Below are positions 24,349 to 34,412 of a stretch of DNA of 64,000 nucleotides, in pieces. The DNA lies in the NCBI GenBank assembly GCA_963739085.1, contig CAVTZA010000014.1, positions 62,001 through 126,000 on the forward strand, written 5' to 3'. The notes below the pieces were generated by a model, which was not told the origin of the DNA, did no database searches, and saw nothing but the letters and a program-made list of their open reading frames with translations. The translations under genes and the position numbers were made by a program. Each line of letters begins with the position of its first letter. Positions within the stretch are counted from its first letter, which is position 1. The stretch comes from DATFQE01 sp963739085. Lineage in GTDB: Bacteria; Actinomycetota; Thermoleophilia; Gaiellales; Gaiellaceae.

Positions 24349-25837
24349 ACGAGTCGTACTGGGTCGCGTCGACCCCCGAGACGTCCTACCCGGAGCTCTC
24401 GAGCGACATCGAGGTCGACGTCGCGGTCGTCGGCGCCGGCATCACGGGCGTGACGGCTGCCGTCCTGCTCAAGCGCGCCGGCAAGACCGTCGCCCTCATC
24501 GAGGCCGGGCGAATCGTCCGGGGCGCGACCGGTCTACACGACGGGCAAGGTCACGTCGGGCCACGGCGCCGTCTACACGAAGCTCGCCCACGCCTTCGGC
24601 GAGGAGGGCGCGCGCCTCTACGCGGAGTCCAACCAGACTGCGATCGAGCGCATCCACGAGCTGGGCCCGACAGCCGGCATCGACTGCGACTTCGAGCGCA
24701 GGGCCAACTACGTCTTCGCCGAGAGCCCCAAGGAGCGCAAGCACCTGGAAGATGAGGCCGCGCTGATGCAAAGGCTCGGCCTGCCCGCGTCGTTCGTCGC
24801 CGAGACGCCGCTCCCGTTCGAGGTCGCGGGCGCCGTCCGCCTCGAGAACCAGGCGCAGTTCCACCCGCGCAAGTACCTGCTCGGTCTGGCCGAGACGATC
24901 CCCGGCGACGGCAGCCACGTGTTCGAGAACACGCGCGCGACGTTCGTGAACCGCACGGACCCGGCGGTGGTGGAGACCCCGCGCGGCAACGTCCGTGCGC
25001 GGGACGTCGTGCTCGCAACCCACCTGCCCTTCATGGACCGCGGCCTGTTCTTCGCCAGGACGCATCCGCACCGCAGCTACGCAGTCGCCGCGCCGATCGA
25101 CCCCTCGGACGCGCCCGAGGGCATGTTCATCAACGTCGGCACGCCGACCCGGTCGGTGCGAACGATTCGCGACGGCGACCGCCTGCTGCTGCAGGCCGGC
25201 GGGCAGGGCCACAGGCCGGGGAGGGCCGGCGACACGGCCGAGCGTTACGACGTGCTCGAGGCCTTCCTCCGCGAGCACTGGCCGTCGGCGGGAGCGGTCG
25301 AGTACCGCTGGTCGACGCAGGACTACATGTCCGCCGACCGCGTCCCCTATGTCGGCCGGCTGACCCGCCGCTCGAGGCATGTCTACATGGCCACGGGCTA
25401 CAGCAAGTGGGGCATGACGGCTGGAACCGTCGCGGCCCAGTTGATCACCGACGCCGTCCTCGGCCGCGAGAACCGGTGGGCGGCGCTCTACGACGCCAAG
25501 CGCGCCTTCGGGCGGGAAGCTCCTGAAGGAGAGCGCCGAGAACGCAGCCCGCTTCGTCGCCCAGCGTGTCGCCCGCTCCGACCGGCGGAGCCCGGAGGAG
25601 CTCCACGCGGGCGAGGGAGCAGTCATGCGCCTCGGCGGCCTGAAGCGCGCCGTCTACAAGGACGAGAACGACGCTGTCCACGTGTTCTCGCCGGTCTGCC
25701 GCCACCTCTGGTGCTACGTGGAGTGGAACGCGGCCGAGCGCACGTGGGACTGCCCGTGCCACGGATCGCGCTACAGCGCCGAGGGCCGCGCGATCGAGGG
25801 CCCGACCGTGCAGGATCTGAGGCGCATCGACGACTGA
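24342..25837 (+). CDS. FAD oxidoreductase with C-terminal Rieske domain, two frameshifts
   Basis: Stitched over three frames this is about 497 residues. The N-terminal DAO-type flavoprotein has VAVVGAGITGVTAAVLLKRAG and, after the first shift near 24535, YTTGKVTSGHGAVYTKLAHA; the body runs to HVYMATGYSKWGMTAGTVAA. After the second shift near 25510 comes KLLKESAENAARFVAQRV, then a Rieske [2Fe-2S] domain with CRHLWCYVEW and WDCPCHGSRY (CxH...CxxH). Each shift is repaired by skipping one base. The substrate is unknown; the Rieske centre would pass electrons to or from the flavin. Confidence 0.8.
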
Positions 25838-25846
25838 GGAGGAACC

Positions 25847-26209
25847 GTGATCGACCACGTGGGCATCGACGTCAGCGACATCGACTCCGCCAAGGCCTTC
25901 TACGAACAGGCGCTCGCGCCGCTCGGCTACGCGAAGCTCAGCGAGTTTCCCGAGGCCGTCGGGTTCGGCGAGCCGGGCAAGCCGGACTTCTGGATCGCAC
26001 GACGCGGGAAGCCGGGAACCTCACACGTCGCAATCCGGAGCCGGGACCGCGCCTCCGTCGACGCCTTCCACGAGGCGGCGCTCGCCGCGGGCGGCCGCGA
26101 CAACGGCGCCCCCGGCCTCAGGACGCAGTATCACGAGACTTACTACGGCGCCTACGTGCTCGATCCGGAAGGCAACAACGTCGAGGCGGTCTGCCACAGG
26201 CCGGAGTAG
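25847..26209 (+). CDS. VOC-superfamily (glyoxalase-like) protein
   Basis: 120 residues, one vicinal-oxygen-chelate domain with two beta-alpha-beta-beta-beta units: IDHVGIDVSDIDSAKAFYEQAL at the start and GAYVLDPEGNNVEAVCH at the end, with His and Glu in metal-ligand positions. GTG start with GAGGAGG just upstream. It follows the Rieske oxidoreductase by 9 bp, so it is probably co-transcribed. Substrate unknown. Confidence 0.85.
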   Translation: MIDHVGIDVSDIDSAKAFYEQALAPLGYAKLSEFPEAVGFGEPGKPDFWIARRGKPGTSHVAIRSRDRASVDAFHEAALAAGGRDNGAPGLRTQYHETYYGAYVLDPEGNNVEAVCHRPE

Positions 26210-26234
26210 GCCGTCGATCTAGACTCCTCAGCCC

Positions 26235-27416
26235 ATGCCGTACGACGTCCTGACCGACGAGCAACGCGAGATCCGCGACCTGGTCCGGACACTCGCCCGC
26301 GAGCGGATCGCGCCGCGCGCCGCCGAGATCGACGAGTCGCACGAGTTCCCCTGGGACGTCGTCGAGCTCTACCGTGAGCACGGCCTCTTCGGGTTGTTCT
26401 ACGACGAGACCTACGGCGGGCTCGGCACCGGGACGCTGCTCGCGCTGATCGCGATCGAGGAGGTCTCGAAGGTCTGCGCGACCAGCGGGCTGATCCTCGC
26501 CGTCCAGGCGCTCGGCTCGCTGGGCCTCACGCTGGCCGGAAGCGAGGAGCAGAAGCAGCGCTACCTGCCGAAGCTGGCGAGCGGCGAGTGGCTGGCCGCC
26601 TACGCGTTGACCGAGTCGGGATCTGGCTCGGACTCGGCCGCGATGCGGACGACCGCGCGTCGCGACGACGGCGAGTACGTCCTCGACGGCTCGAAGCGCT
26701 TCATCACGAACGCCGCGGTCGCGAACCTCTACACCGTCTTCGCCAAGACCGATCCCGAGGCCGGCCACTCCGGGATCTCGGCCTTCGTCGTCGAGTCGGA
26801 CACACCCGGATTCGAGGTCGCCCGGCTGGAGCCGAAGCTCGGCATCACCGGCTCGACGACCGGCGAGCTGACCTTCGACGACGCCCGCGTGCCCGCCGGG
26901 AACCTGCTCGGCGAGGAGGGCGAGGGCTTCAGGATCGCCATGCGGATCCTCGACCGCTCGCGCCCCGGAATCGGAGCGCAGGCGCTGGGGCTGGCCCAGG
27001 GCGCCACCGACTACGCGCTCGAGTACGCGCGCACGCGTGAGACCATGGGCAAGCCGATCGCCGAGCACCAGCTGATCGCCGCCAAGCTCGCGGACATGGA
27101 GACCGCGTGCGAGGCTGCGCGCGGCCTGCTGTACGGCTTCGGCCAGATGGCCGACGCCGGTCTAGACGGGGCCGAGCTCACGAAGGCCTCCGCCCAGGCG
27201 AAGCTCTTCTGCTCGGACACGGCGATGTGGGTCACGACCGAGGCGGTCCAGATCCTGGGCGGCTACGGCTACATCCGCGAGTACCCGGTGGAGCGCATGA
27301 TGCGCGACGCGAAGATCACCCAGATCTACGAGGGAACCAACGAGATCCAGCGGCTCGTCATCGCCCGCGAGATGCTGAGGGAGAACCGCGTCTCGCAGCT
27401 CACAGCTGTCGGCTGA
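26235..27416 (+). CDS. Acyl-CoA dehydrogenase
   Basis: 393 residues, full-length short-chain-type enzyme. The FAD-binding signature AYALTESGSGSDSAAMRTTA, GSKRFITNAAVANLYTVFAKT, and the C-terminal block QILGGYGYIREYPVERMMRDAKITQIYEGTNEIQRLV, split here as QILGGYGYIREYPVERMM and YEGTNEIQRL, are typical. The catalytic Glu is the one in YEGTNEIQ. Start ATG at 26235. The stop overlaps the next ATG by one base. The acyl chain length cannot be read from the sequence. Confidence 0.92.
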   Translation: MPYDVLTDEQREIRDLVRTLARERIAPRAAEIDESHEFPWDVVELYREHGLFGLFYDETYGGLGTGTLLALIAIEEVSKVCATSGLILAVQALGSLGLTLAGSEEQKQRYLPKLASGEWLAAYALTESGSGSDSAAMRTTARRDDGEYVLDGSKRFITNAAVANLYTVFAKTDPEAGHSGISAFVVESDTPGFEVARLEPKLGITGSTTGELTFDDARVPAGNLLGEEGEGFRIAMRILDRSRPGIGAQALGLAQGATDYALEYARTRETMGKPIAEHQLIAAKLADMETACEAARGLLYGFGQMADAGLDGAELTKASAQAKLFCSDTAMWVTTEAVQILGGYGYIREYPVERMMRDAKITQIYEGTNEIQRLVIAREMLRENRVSQLTAVG

Positions 27417-28448
27417 TGGCGCGGGCCCGCGACCTCGGGATCCGGATCGGCGACCTCGAGCCAGGCCCCCTGGACGCGATCACGGACGTCGCCGGCACAC
27501 GCGTCGGCCACACGACCCTCGTCGAAGGCGATGACGTCCGCACCGGCGTCACGGTCGTCGTCCCCGCCGCGCTGCCCGGTCTTCGCAGGCACCCACCGGC
27601 TGAACGGCAACGGTGAGCTGACCGGCCTCGAGTGGGTGCGGGAGTCAGGTCTCTTGACGACACCGGTCGGCCTGACGAACACGTTCTCCGTCGGCGTCGT
27701 CCGCGACGCGATCGTCGCGGCCCAGGACGCCAAGGGCGTCGGCGAGTGGCACCTCCCGGTCGTGGGCGAGACCTACGACGGCGTCCTGAACGACATCGCC
27801 GGCATGCACGTGACGGCAAACCACGTCCACGCGGCGCTCGCGGGCGCCTCGGACGGTCCGGTTGCGGAGGGAGCGGTCGGCGGCGGCACCGGGATGATCG
27901 CGCACGGCTTCAAGGGCGGGATCGGCACGGCGTCGCGCGTGACCGACGACGGCTACACGGTCGGCGTCCTCGTGCAGGCGAACCACGGGCGGCGCCCTCG
28001 GCTCTCGATCGACGGCGTGGCGGTCGGCCGCGAGCTCGGGCCCGACAAGGTGCCGCTGCCGCTGCGGCTGGACGACGCTTCCGGCTCGATCATCGTCCTC
28101 GTGGCGACGGACGCGCCGCTTCTCCCGCACCAGTGCGACCGGGTCGCGCACCGAGCGGCGCTCGGGGTCGCGCGAACGGGTGGCGCGGGAGAGAACTCGA
28201 GCGGCGACCTGATCCTCGCCTGGTCGACCGCGAACGCGATCTCCTCCGGGGCGACGCAGGACGTGAGGATGCTGGCGAACGAACGGATCGACCAGGTTTT
28301 CTACGCGGCGATCGACGCGACGGAGGAGGCGATCGTCAACGCGCTGCTCGCGGCGGAGACCACGACGGGCCGCGGAGGCGCAACCGCCCACCGCCTGGAG
28401 CCGGAGCAGCTCGCGGAGGTCCTCGCCCGCCACCGCGTGCCGGCATGA
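27416..28448 (+). CDS. P1-family (DmpA-like) aminopeptidase, one frameshift
   Basis: Starts MARARDLGIRIGDLEPGPLDAITDVAGTRVGHTT, in parts: RIGDLEPGPLDAITDVAG is the family opening. The frame breaks near 27570; skipping one base gives VFAGTHRLNGNGELTGLEW and the rest to 28448, about 343 aa in all. The Ntn-type catalytic Ser lies in GENSSGDLILAWSTAN, where autocleavage would produce two chains. These are D- or beta-aminopeptidases. ATG overlaps the acyl-CoA dehydrogenase stop; the TGA overlaps the methyltransferase ATG. Confidence 0.8.
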
Positions 28449-29180
28449 GCGACCCGCAGGGCCTGCGCTTCGACTCCGTCGCCGAGGACTACGAGCTCGG
28501 CCGCGCGCCCTGGCCCGCGGAGGTGGTCGAGGGGGTTCAGGGCGTCGTCGTGCTCGACCTCGCCGCCGGCACCGGGAAGCTCACGCGTCTCCTCGTCGAC
28601 CGTTTCCCACGCGTGATCGCCGTCGAGCCGCTCCCGGGCATGCGTGCCGTGCTGGAGCGCGTCGTTCCGGCGGCCGAGTCGCTCGCCGGGACGGCCGAGG
28701 CGATCCCGCTCGCCGACGCCTCTGTCGACGCGGCGTTCGTCGCCGAGGCCTTCCATTGGTTCGATCCGGAGGCCGCTGCCGCCGAGCTGGCGCGGGTGTT
28801 GCGCCCGGGCGGCGTCCTGCGGCTCCTCTTCAACGTCTGGAAGGGCCCGTTCCGCCCGTCGCTCGGGCCCGAGGCCCGCGAGCTGCTCGGCGGCCTGACC
28901 GCGAAGGCGGGCCCCGGCGGCGGGCCGAAGGTCGCCGCGGGCGAGTGGAAGCGGGGCTTTGCCGGCCGGCCGTTCGACGCCGCTCGAGGAGCGGCACGTC
29001 GACCACGAGGCCGTCACCGATCGCGACGGCGCTGTCGCGCATCTCGTCTCCACGAGCGCGGCCGCCTCGCTGCCCGAGGACGAGCGGTTGGCGCTGGCCG
29101 AGGACCTGCGGCGCGCGATCGCGCCCGGCAGGTACCGCGTCGAGATCGACACCCACGTCTACGAGGCCCACCGCCTGTGA
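28445..29180 (+). CDS. SAM-dependent methyltransferase, one frameshift
   Basis: Class I methyltransferase of about 244 residues once a single base near 28975 is skipped. LRFDSVAEDYELGRAPWP is typical of this group; VLDLAAGTGKLTRLL is motif I, AVEPLPGM holds the acidic ribose-binding residue, and FVAEAFHWFDPEAA is the motif III region. The C-terminal part (PLEERHVDHEAVTDRDG) continues in the shifted frame to a TGA overlapping the LigD-type gene (GTGA). The methyl acceptor is unknown. Confidence 0.75.
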
Positions 29181-30076
29181 GGGAGGTCAAGCTCTCCAGC
29201 GCCGACCGCGTCCTCTTCCCAGACGACGGGGTCACGAAGGGCGACCTGTTCGAGTACTACGACGCGGTCGCCGACACGATCGTCCCGCACCTGAAGAACC
29301 GGCCGTTCACGCTGAAGCGCTACCCGCACGGGATCACGCAGGAGGCGTACTTCCAGAAGCAGGCGCCGAAGGGGATCCCCGACTGGATCCCGACGCGGCA
29401 GTTCGTGACCCGCCCTCGCGAGGGCGGCGACCGGCTCGTCGACTTCGTGCTCGTCAACTCGCGCGAGGCGTTGCTCTGGATGGTGCAGATGAACTGCGTC
29501 GACATGAACGCGTGGTACTCGCGGGTCGACAAGCCCGAGCGGCCGGACTACGTCGTCTTCGACCTCGACCCCGACGACGACGCCTTCGAGAGCGCGATTC
29601 CCGTCGCGCACCTCGTGCGCGAGGCGCTCGAGGAGCTCGACCTGCGCTCGTACGTGAAGACGAGCGGCGCCGCGGGGATCCACGTGCTCGTGCCGATCAC
29701 ACGGCGCTACGGCTTCGACGAGACCTACGAGTTCGCCGAGCTCGTCTCGCGCAGCGTCGAGTCCCAGAACCCGGGGCTCGCGACGACGGAGTGGCTGAAG
29801 CGCAAGCGGCCGAAGGGCTCCGTTCTCGTCGACCATCGCCAGAACGGCCACGGCAAGACGATCGCGTCGGCCTACTCCGTGCGGCCCAAGCCCGGCGCGC
29901 CGGTCTCGACGCCGCTCGAGTGGGAGGAGCTGACGCCCGACGTCCGGCCGCGCGACTTCGGCATGCGCGAGGCGCTCGAGCGGATCGAGCGCCTCGGCGA
30001 CCTCTACACGGCCGTGCTGAGGGGAGGCCAGGCGCTGGCGGCGCCGCTGAAGGAGCTCAGGCGCGCGGCTCGGTGA
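29177..30076 (+). CDS. LigD-type polymerase (primase-like) domain protein
   Basis: 299 residues, the archaeo-eukaryotic primase-like polymerase of bacterial end joining, as a free-standing protein. LSSADRVLFPDDGVTKGDLFEYY opens it; the metal-binding DxD is in VVFDLDPDDD; TSGAAGIHVLVPI and KTIASAYSVRPKPGAPVSTPL complete the fold. It adds (ribo)nucleotides at breaks held by Ku. No Ku, ligase or nuclease domain is in the window. The GTG start overlaps the methyltransferase stop; the 3' end overlaps the DUF62 gene by 20 bp, convergent. Confidence 0.9.
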   Translation: MREVKLSSADRVLFPDDGVTKGDLFEYYDAVADTIVPHLKNRPFTLKRYPHGITQEAYFQKQAPKGIPDWIPTRQFVTRPREGGDRLVDFVLVNSREALLWMVQMNCVDMNAWYSRVDKPERPDYVVFDLDPDDDAFESAIPVAHLVREALEELDLRSYVKTSGAAGIHVLVPITRRYGFDETYEFAELVSRSVESQNPGLATTEWLKRKRPKGSVLVDHRQNGHGKTIASAYSVRPKPGAPVSTPLEWEELTPDVRPRDFGMREALERIERLGDLYTAVLRGGQALAAPLKELRRAAR

Positions 30077-30872
30077 TCCAGACCAGGTCGCCGTGGCCGA
30101 CCCCGAGCCCCTCGGCGGCATTCCCCGGATTCGCCCGGATGACGGCGAGCCAGCCCCGCGGGTCGACCATGAGCCCCCACTCGCCGGCCGCGAGGTCCGC
30201 GTACGTCGCGACCCGTTGCGCGACCGCCGCGCCGGCGTGCGCCTGGATCGAGACCTGATCGGACCCGTCTAGGCTCGCCTCGGCGAGGTGCGACTCGCGC
30301 AGGTTGAGCTGCACGTTGCCGAAGCGGTTGAGGTCGATGACCTCGCACTGGATCTTGCGCGGCTCGACGACCGGCTCGGGCAGCTGCAAGTCGGCGAGCG
30401 AGTCGAGGGCGACCGGAGCGCCGAGCTCGTCGAGCGCCATGCCCGCCGCGAGATGGGCGGCCGCGGGCGCGAGCACGTCGCGGGCGTGGAAGGAGGGCGA
30501 GACGGGCTCGAGCAGGACGTCGGGCGACGTGATCTCGACGGCGCGGGCCGGTCCACCCGAGGCGCGCCAGCCAGGAGCGAGCAGCCCGTTGTCCGGGCCG
30601 ACGAGCAGTCGCCCGTCCGCGGTCTCGACGGCGAGGTCGCGGTCGCGGCCGACGCTCGGGTCGACGACGGCGAGCACGACGGCGTCTTCAGCGATGTAGG
30701 GCAGCGAGTCGGCCAGCAGCATCGCGCCGGCCGTGACGTCCAGCGGACTGACGCCGTGCGAGAGATCGACGATCGGGCTGGACGGCGAGATCCGGTTGAT
30801 AACGGTGTGGCACAGGCCGACCCACTCGTTCCGGTAGCCGAAGTCGGACAGGAAGACGATCGAGCGCGTCAT
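30057..30872 (-). CDS. DUF62-type SAM hydrolase
   Basis: 271 residues of the S-adenosyl-L-methionine hydroxide adenosyltransferase family, related to fluorinase and chlorinase. FLSDFGYRNEWVG, VDLSHGVSPLDVTAGAMLL, VVDPSVGRDRDLAVE and VGPDNGLLAPGW are the N-terminal signatures, and SFHARDVLAPAAAHL holds the conserved Arg and Asp. The C-terminal domain has CEVIDLNRFGNVQLN. It should split SAM to adenosine and methionine. ATG at 30872. Confidence 0.9.
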   Translation of the reverse strand: MTRSIVFLSDFGYRNEWVGLCHTVINRISPSSPIVDLSHGVSPLDVTAGAMLLADSLPYIAEDAVVLAVVDPSVGRDRDLAVETADGRLLVGPDNGLLAPGWRASGGPARAVEITSPDVLLEPVSPSFHARDVLAPAAAHLAAGMALDELGAPVALDSLADLQLPEPVVEPRKIQCEVIDLNRFGNVQLNLRESHLAEASLDGSDQVSIQAHAGAAVAQRVATYADLAAGEWGLMVDPRGWLAVIRANPGNAAEGLGVGHGDLVWITEPRA

Positions 30873-30919
30873 CGTCCGCCAAGCTTCGTCGCTCGCTCGC
30901 CGGCGCGCAAGCCGCTCTT

Positions 30920-32578
30920 GTGCAGGAGCCCCCCGCGGAGTTCAATCGTCTTGTGCTCGGGCCCGAGCGCCTGCTCGCACCGCTCACGTCCGCGCTGCGG
31001 AACGTCGACGTCCGTCGCGTCGAGCTCGCCTGGGGCGCGGCGATCGGCGCGGAGTGGGCTCACTTCGTCGCACTCGGCGTCTTCGCCTATGACGCGGGCG
31101 GTGCCGCCGGCGTCGGCATCGCCGGCCTCGTCCGGCTCCTTCCTGCCGCCGTCGTCGCGCCCTTCGCCGCGTCGTTGGGTGACCGCTTCCGCCGCGAGCA
31201 CTTCCTGTTCGCGATGGCCTTGACGGGAGCGGCGGCCCTGGCTGGTTCGGCGGCCGCCGCGTTCGCCGGCTCTACCGTGCTCGTCTTCGCGCTCGCCGCT
31301 GTCGTCGGGCTTTCTGCGACGCTGACCAGGCCGGCGCTCCAGGCGCTCCTCCCCTCGCTGGCGCGCACGCCCGAAGAGCTGATCGCCGCCAACGGAGCGA
31401 CCTCCACGATCGAGAGCCTCGGAACCCTCGTCGGACCGGTCGTGGCCGGCGTTCTCGTCGCGGTGTGGGATGTCGGGGTCGTCTTCGTCCTAGCGAGCCT
31501 GGCCCTGGTGGCCGCAGCAGGACTCCTGGCCCGGGTGCGCGTCGAGGGACGGGTCGAGCTCGTGTCCGCACAAGACCACCGCGCCTCTCGCCTGCTCGTC
31601 GCCGGCTTCAGCGCGATCGCGCGAGCTCCGCGCACCCGTCTGCTCGTCGGGCTCGTGGTCGCCCAGACGTTCGTGCGTGGCTGCCTGAACGTCCTGATCG
31701 TGGTCGTCGCATTCCAGGTGCTCGACGGCGGCGGCGCCGAGGTCGGCTACCTGACCGCCGCGATCGGCGTCGGAGGGCTCGTCGGTGGGCTGGGAGCGAT
31801 GGCGCTCGAGGGGCGGCGGCTGGCCGTCGTGTTCGGCGTCGCGCTCGTCTTCTGGGGCCTGCCCCTGGTTCTGCTGGCGCCGCAGCCGGGCTTCGTCGGG
31901 GTCGTGGTTCTCCTCGCGGTCGTGGGGGCCGCGAACAGCGTCGAGGACGTGGCGGTGTTCACACTGTTCCAGCGGCTCGTGCCCGACGACGTGCTCACCC
32001 GGGTTCTCGGCCTGGTCTGGGGTCTGGCGATGGGCGCGGTCGCACTCGGGTCGATTGCGGCGCCGGGGCTCGTCGAGCTCGTGGGCCCGGGCGTGGCCTT
32101 CGCCGTCGTCGGGTCGATCCTGCCGTTGCTCGCGCTGCTCACGTACCGCCGCCTCGTCGAGATCGATCATGGGGTGGCGCCCGTCGCCGAGCTCGGCCTC
32201 GTCAAGGGCGTGCCGATGTTCGCGCCGCTCTCGATCGCGGCGAAGGAGCGCGTTGCAAGGAGCCTGGTCCGCGTCCTCGTCGCGGCCGGCGATACGGTCG
32301 TTCGGGCCGGTGAGGTGGGTGACCGCTTCTATGTCGTCGGTACCGGCGCTCTGGTGGTCGACGCACCCGGACGGCGAGTGGAAGCAGGTCCCGGCGACTA
32401 CTTCGGCGAGATCGCCTTGCTGCGGGACATCCCGCGCACTGCGACCGTCACGGCGACCGCCGACTCGGTCGTCTACGCCCTGGAACGGGACGACTTCCTC
32501 GCGGTCGTCACGGGGCACTCGGCGGCGGATGCGGCAGGCCGTGAGGTCGTCGAAGCACGGATGGCGTCGGCGGGATAG
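30920..32578 (+). CDS. MFS transporter fused to cyclic-nucleotide-binding domain
   Basis: 552 residues. The first 420 or so form about twelve hydrophobic helices of a major-facilitator protein (for example GVGIAGLVRLLPAAVVAPFA, ALGDRFRREHF loop region, VGYLTAAIGVGGLVGGLGAM). The last 120 form a cNMP-binding fold: VVRAGEVGDRFYVVGTGALVV and GDYFGEIALLRDIPRTATV, where FGE, the hydrophobic stretch and PRTATV match the phosphate-binding cassette. The GTG start gives a 30-residue N-terminus. Cargo unknown; gating by cAMP or cGMP is inferred from the fold. Confidence 0.85.
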   Translation: MQEPPAEFNRLVLGPERLLAPLTSALRNVDVRRVELAWGAAIGAEWAHFVALGVFAYDAGGAAGVGIAGLVRLLPAAVVAPFAASLGDRFRREHFLFAMALTGAAALAGSAAAAFAGSTVLVFALAAVVGLSATLTRPALQALLPSLARTPEELIAANGATSTIESLGTLVGPVVAGVLVAVWDVGVVFVLASLALVAAAGLLARVRVEGRVELVSAQDHRASRLLVAGFSAIARAPRTRLLVGLVVAQTFVRGCLNVLIVVVAFQVLDGGGAEVGYLTAAIGVGGLVGGLGAMALEGRRLAVVFGVALVFWGLPLVLLAPQPGFVGVVVLLAVVGAANSVEDVAVFTLFQRLVPDDVLTRVLGLVWGLAMGAVALGSIAAPGLVELVGPGVAFAVVGSILPLLALLTYRRLVEIDHGVAPVAELGLVKGVPMFAPLSIAAKERVARSLVRVLVAAGDTVVRAGEVGDRFYVVGTGALVVDAPGRRVEAGPGDYFGEIALLRDIPRTATVTATADSVVYALERDDFLAVVTGHSAADAAGREVVEARMASAG

Positions 32579-32605
32579 CGCCGGACGGCCGTCATCCCGG
32601 CGAGC

Positions 32606-33554
32606 TCAGGACGGTCGGAGCCTGCGCGTGTCGACGACCTCGAAGCCGGAGCCCGTCACCTGGTGGAGGGTGTGCAGCTGGTCGTTCGACCAGCGCGGGT
32701 CGGGCGCGCCCGAGACGTACCAGTCGGAGCCGTTGTCCGAGACGATCATCCCGTAGCGCTTGAGCGCCTCGAGCACGATCCGGGCCTGGCGCGGGAACGG
32801 GCGCGTGTCGAAACTCTTCTTCAGGCGCAGGCGCAGCCCCATCGGCGGCAGCGACGGATCCGTCAGGTCGCTTGCGAAGTGGCGGGCCGGGTAGACGTAC
32901 GCGCGCCGCGTGCGCGAGACGGTGAACCGCAGCGCGTGGTCGATGCGGCCCCGCTTGACCTCGTCGTAGCGCGCGAGCCCGGGGAGGATGGCCAGGCCGG
33001 CGGCGTCGGCGGACGTCCAGCCCGCCGGCCGGAGCCGGTTCGAACGAAGGTCGAAGATCGCGCCGGAGCCCGCGCGCCAGCCGCCGCCCGGCTTCGAGTA
33101 GAGCGCGAAGAGCTCGTAGAGCTTGCAGCGATCCTTGTCGAGCAGGAGCGCGTGGCGGTCGCCGTCGGCGTTCGCCCCGCCCTCGATCTTGACCGTGCGC
33201 GGGATCGGGTACGGCCCCTTGTCCGACTCGCTCGCGTACTCGAAGCTCACGCGGGAGCGCGGCGTCTTCCTTCCGACCACGGTGATCGGGATCCCGATCG
33301 GCCCGCCGTCCCACAGGCCCGAGCCGAAGTCGGCGTGCATGTGGTCGTCGACCCCGATCGAGCGGACGATCTCGTCCGAGTTCGCCGCTACGGGCAGCGC
33401 GTCGACGCGCTGGTTCCAGACGCTGGAGGCCGGGAAGACCGGGCACTTGGGGCGCGTTCGGGTGGCGGAGTGCCTGTGCGCTGCCCGCCGAGAAGATGAG
33501 CAGGGCGGCGGCGCCTGCGGCGAGCGCGACTCTCACACGACGTCTATCGGCCAC
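32606..33554 (-). CDS. Secreted protein of unknown function, one frameshift
   Basis: Signal peptide (RVRVALAAGAAALLIFSAG, cleavage near SAQA). One base near 33455 must be skipped, giving CPVFPASSVWNQRVDALPVA and VDDHMHADFGSGLWDGGPIG. The rest is intact: HALLLDKDRCKLYELFALY, FDLRSNRLRPAGWTSADAAG and a C-terminal NGSDWYVSGAPDPRWSND. Total about 315 aa. The pattern looks like a secreted catalytic fold (conserved His, Asp and Trp), but I cannot name it. Confidence 0.65.
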
Positions 33555-33601
33555 GGGCGGCGTTCTACCAACTGCCTCGGTCGCCCGAACAGGTGATCGT
33601 G

Positions 33602-33629
33602 GCGGAGGGCGGCGGGCGCCGCCCTCCGC
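33602..33629 (-). terminator. Strong hairpin terminator
   Basis: GCGGAGGGCGGC-gggc-GCCGCCCTCCGC is a perfect 12-bp stem located 11 bp past the 3' end of the minus-strand gene at 33640-34335. No U-tract is obvious. It probably ends that transcript before the next minus-strand gene. Confidence 0.55.
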
Positions 33630-33639
33630 ACGTCGTTCG

Positions 33640-34335
33640 TCAGTGCTTTCCGACCACCGTGAGGTCGTACGTCGTGCTCCCCGGACCGGGAAGGAACGGC
33701 GACGTGTACGAGATGACGATGCGATGCCGGCCGGCGTCGAGCGGCTTCAGCATCACGGCGATCCCGTCGGAGATCGCCTTCGTGGCCGTCGTGCCGGCGG
33801 GTACGCCGAGCAGGTTGTCCTCCGGCAGGGTGTACGAGAACAGCGGCGTCTGTTTCCGGAAGCGCGTGATGTCCGGAACTGCCACCCCGTCGACGGTGAT
33901 GGCCGGGGCGCTCGGCCAGAACTCGTCGAAGCCCGCGGCCGCGCACTCGCGCAGGTCGGCCTCGTTGTCCCCGAAGAACGGGGGCGGTTCGATGTCCGAG
34001 CACTCGTTGCCCACGGCGAACACGAGCACCGCCTGCTTGGCGGAGATGGTGCACGAGCGCGTCGTCGTCAACTCGAGGGTCGCAGCCGTGAACCACACGC
34101 GGCCTGTCTGGCCGACGTTGCAGTTCGCGCCCGTCTCGTCTAAGGCCGGATTCTCGGGAACCGGGATCTCCATGAACCACTTGAACCAGCGCGCCTGCCA
34201 CTGCCCGTAGCTCAGCCCGTACGGGTGTGATTTGGGCGGGAAGACGCGCGGCTGGTTGCCTGCCGCAGTCGCGGGAGCCAACAACCCGGCTCCCAGAATT
34301 GACGCAACGGCAAGGACGACGAGCAGCCTCCGCAT
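33640..34335 (-). CDS. Secreted protein, unknown family
   Basis: 231 residues with a clean signal peptide (RRLLVVLAVASILGAGLLAP, cleavage near TAAG). The mature start HPYGLSYGQWQARWFKWFM is distinctive, followed by four cysteines (NCNVGQ, SCTIS, ECSD, ECAAAG) probably in disulfides, and a C-terminal beta-rich part ending GSTTYDLTVVGKH. AAAGGAG lies six bases before the ATG, which decides the start against a much longer open frame. Function unknown. Confidence 0.75.
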   Translation of the reverse strand: MRRLLVVLAVASILGAGLLAPATAAGNQPRVFPPKSHPYGLSYGQWQARWFKWFMEIPVPENPALDETGANCNVGQTGRVWFTAATLELTTTRSCTISAKQAVLVFAVGNECSDIEPPPFFGDNEADLRECAAAGFDEFWPSAPAITVDGVAVPDITRFRKQTPLFSYTLPEDNLLGVPAGTTATKAISDGIAVMLKPLDAGRHRIVISYTSPFLPGPGSTTYDLTVVGKH

Positions 34336-34412
34336 GGCTTCTCCTTTGTCGCAGGGCCTTGCCCGGGCGATGCGCGTTGGATTGTCCGCCCGCAGCCGGG
34401 CGCGAGTCAAGC

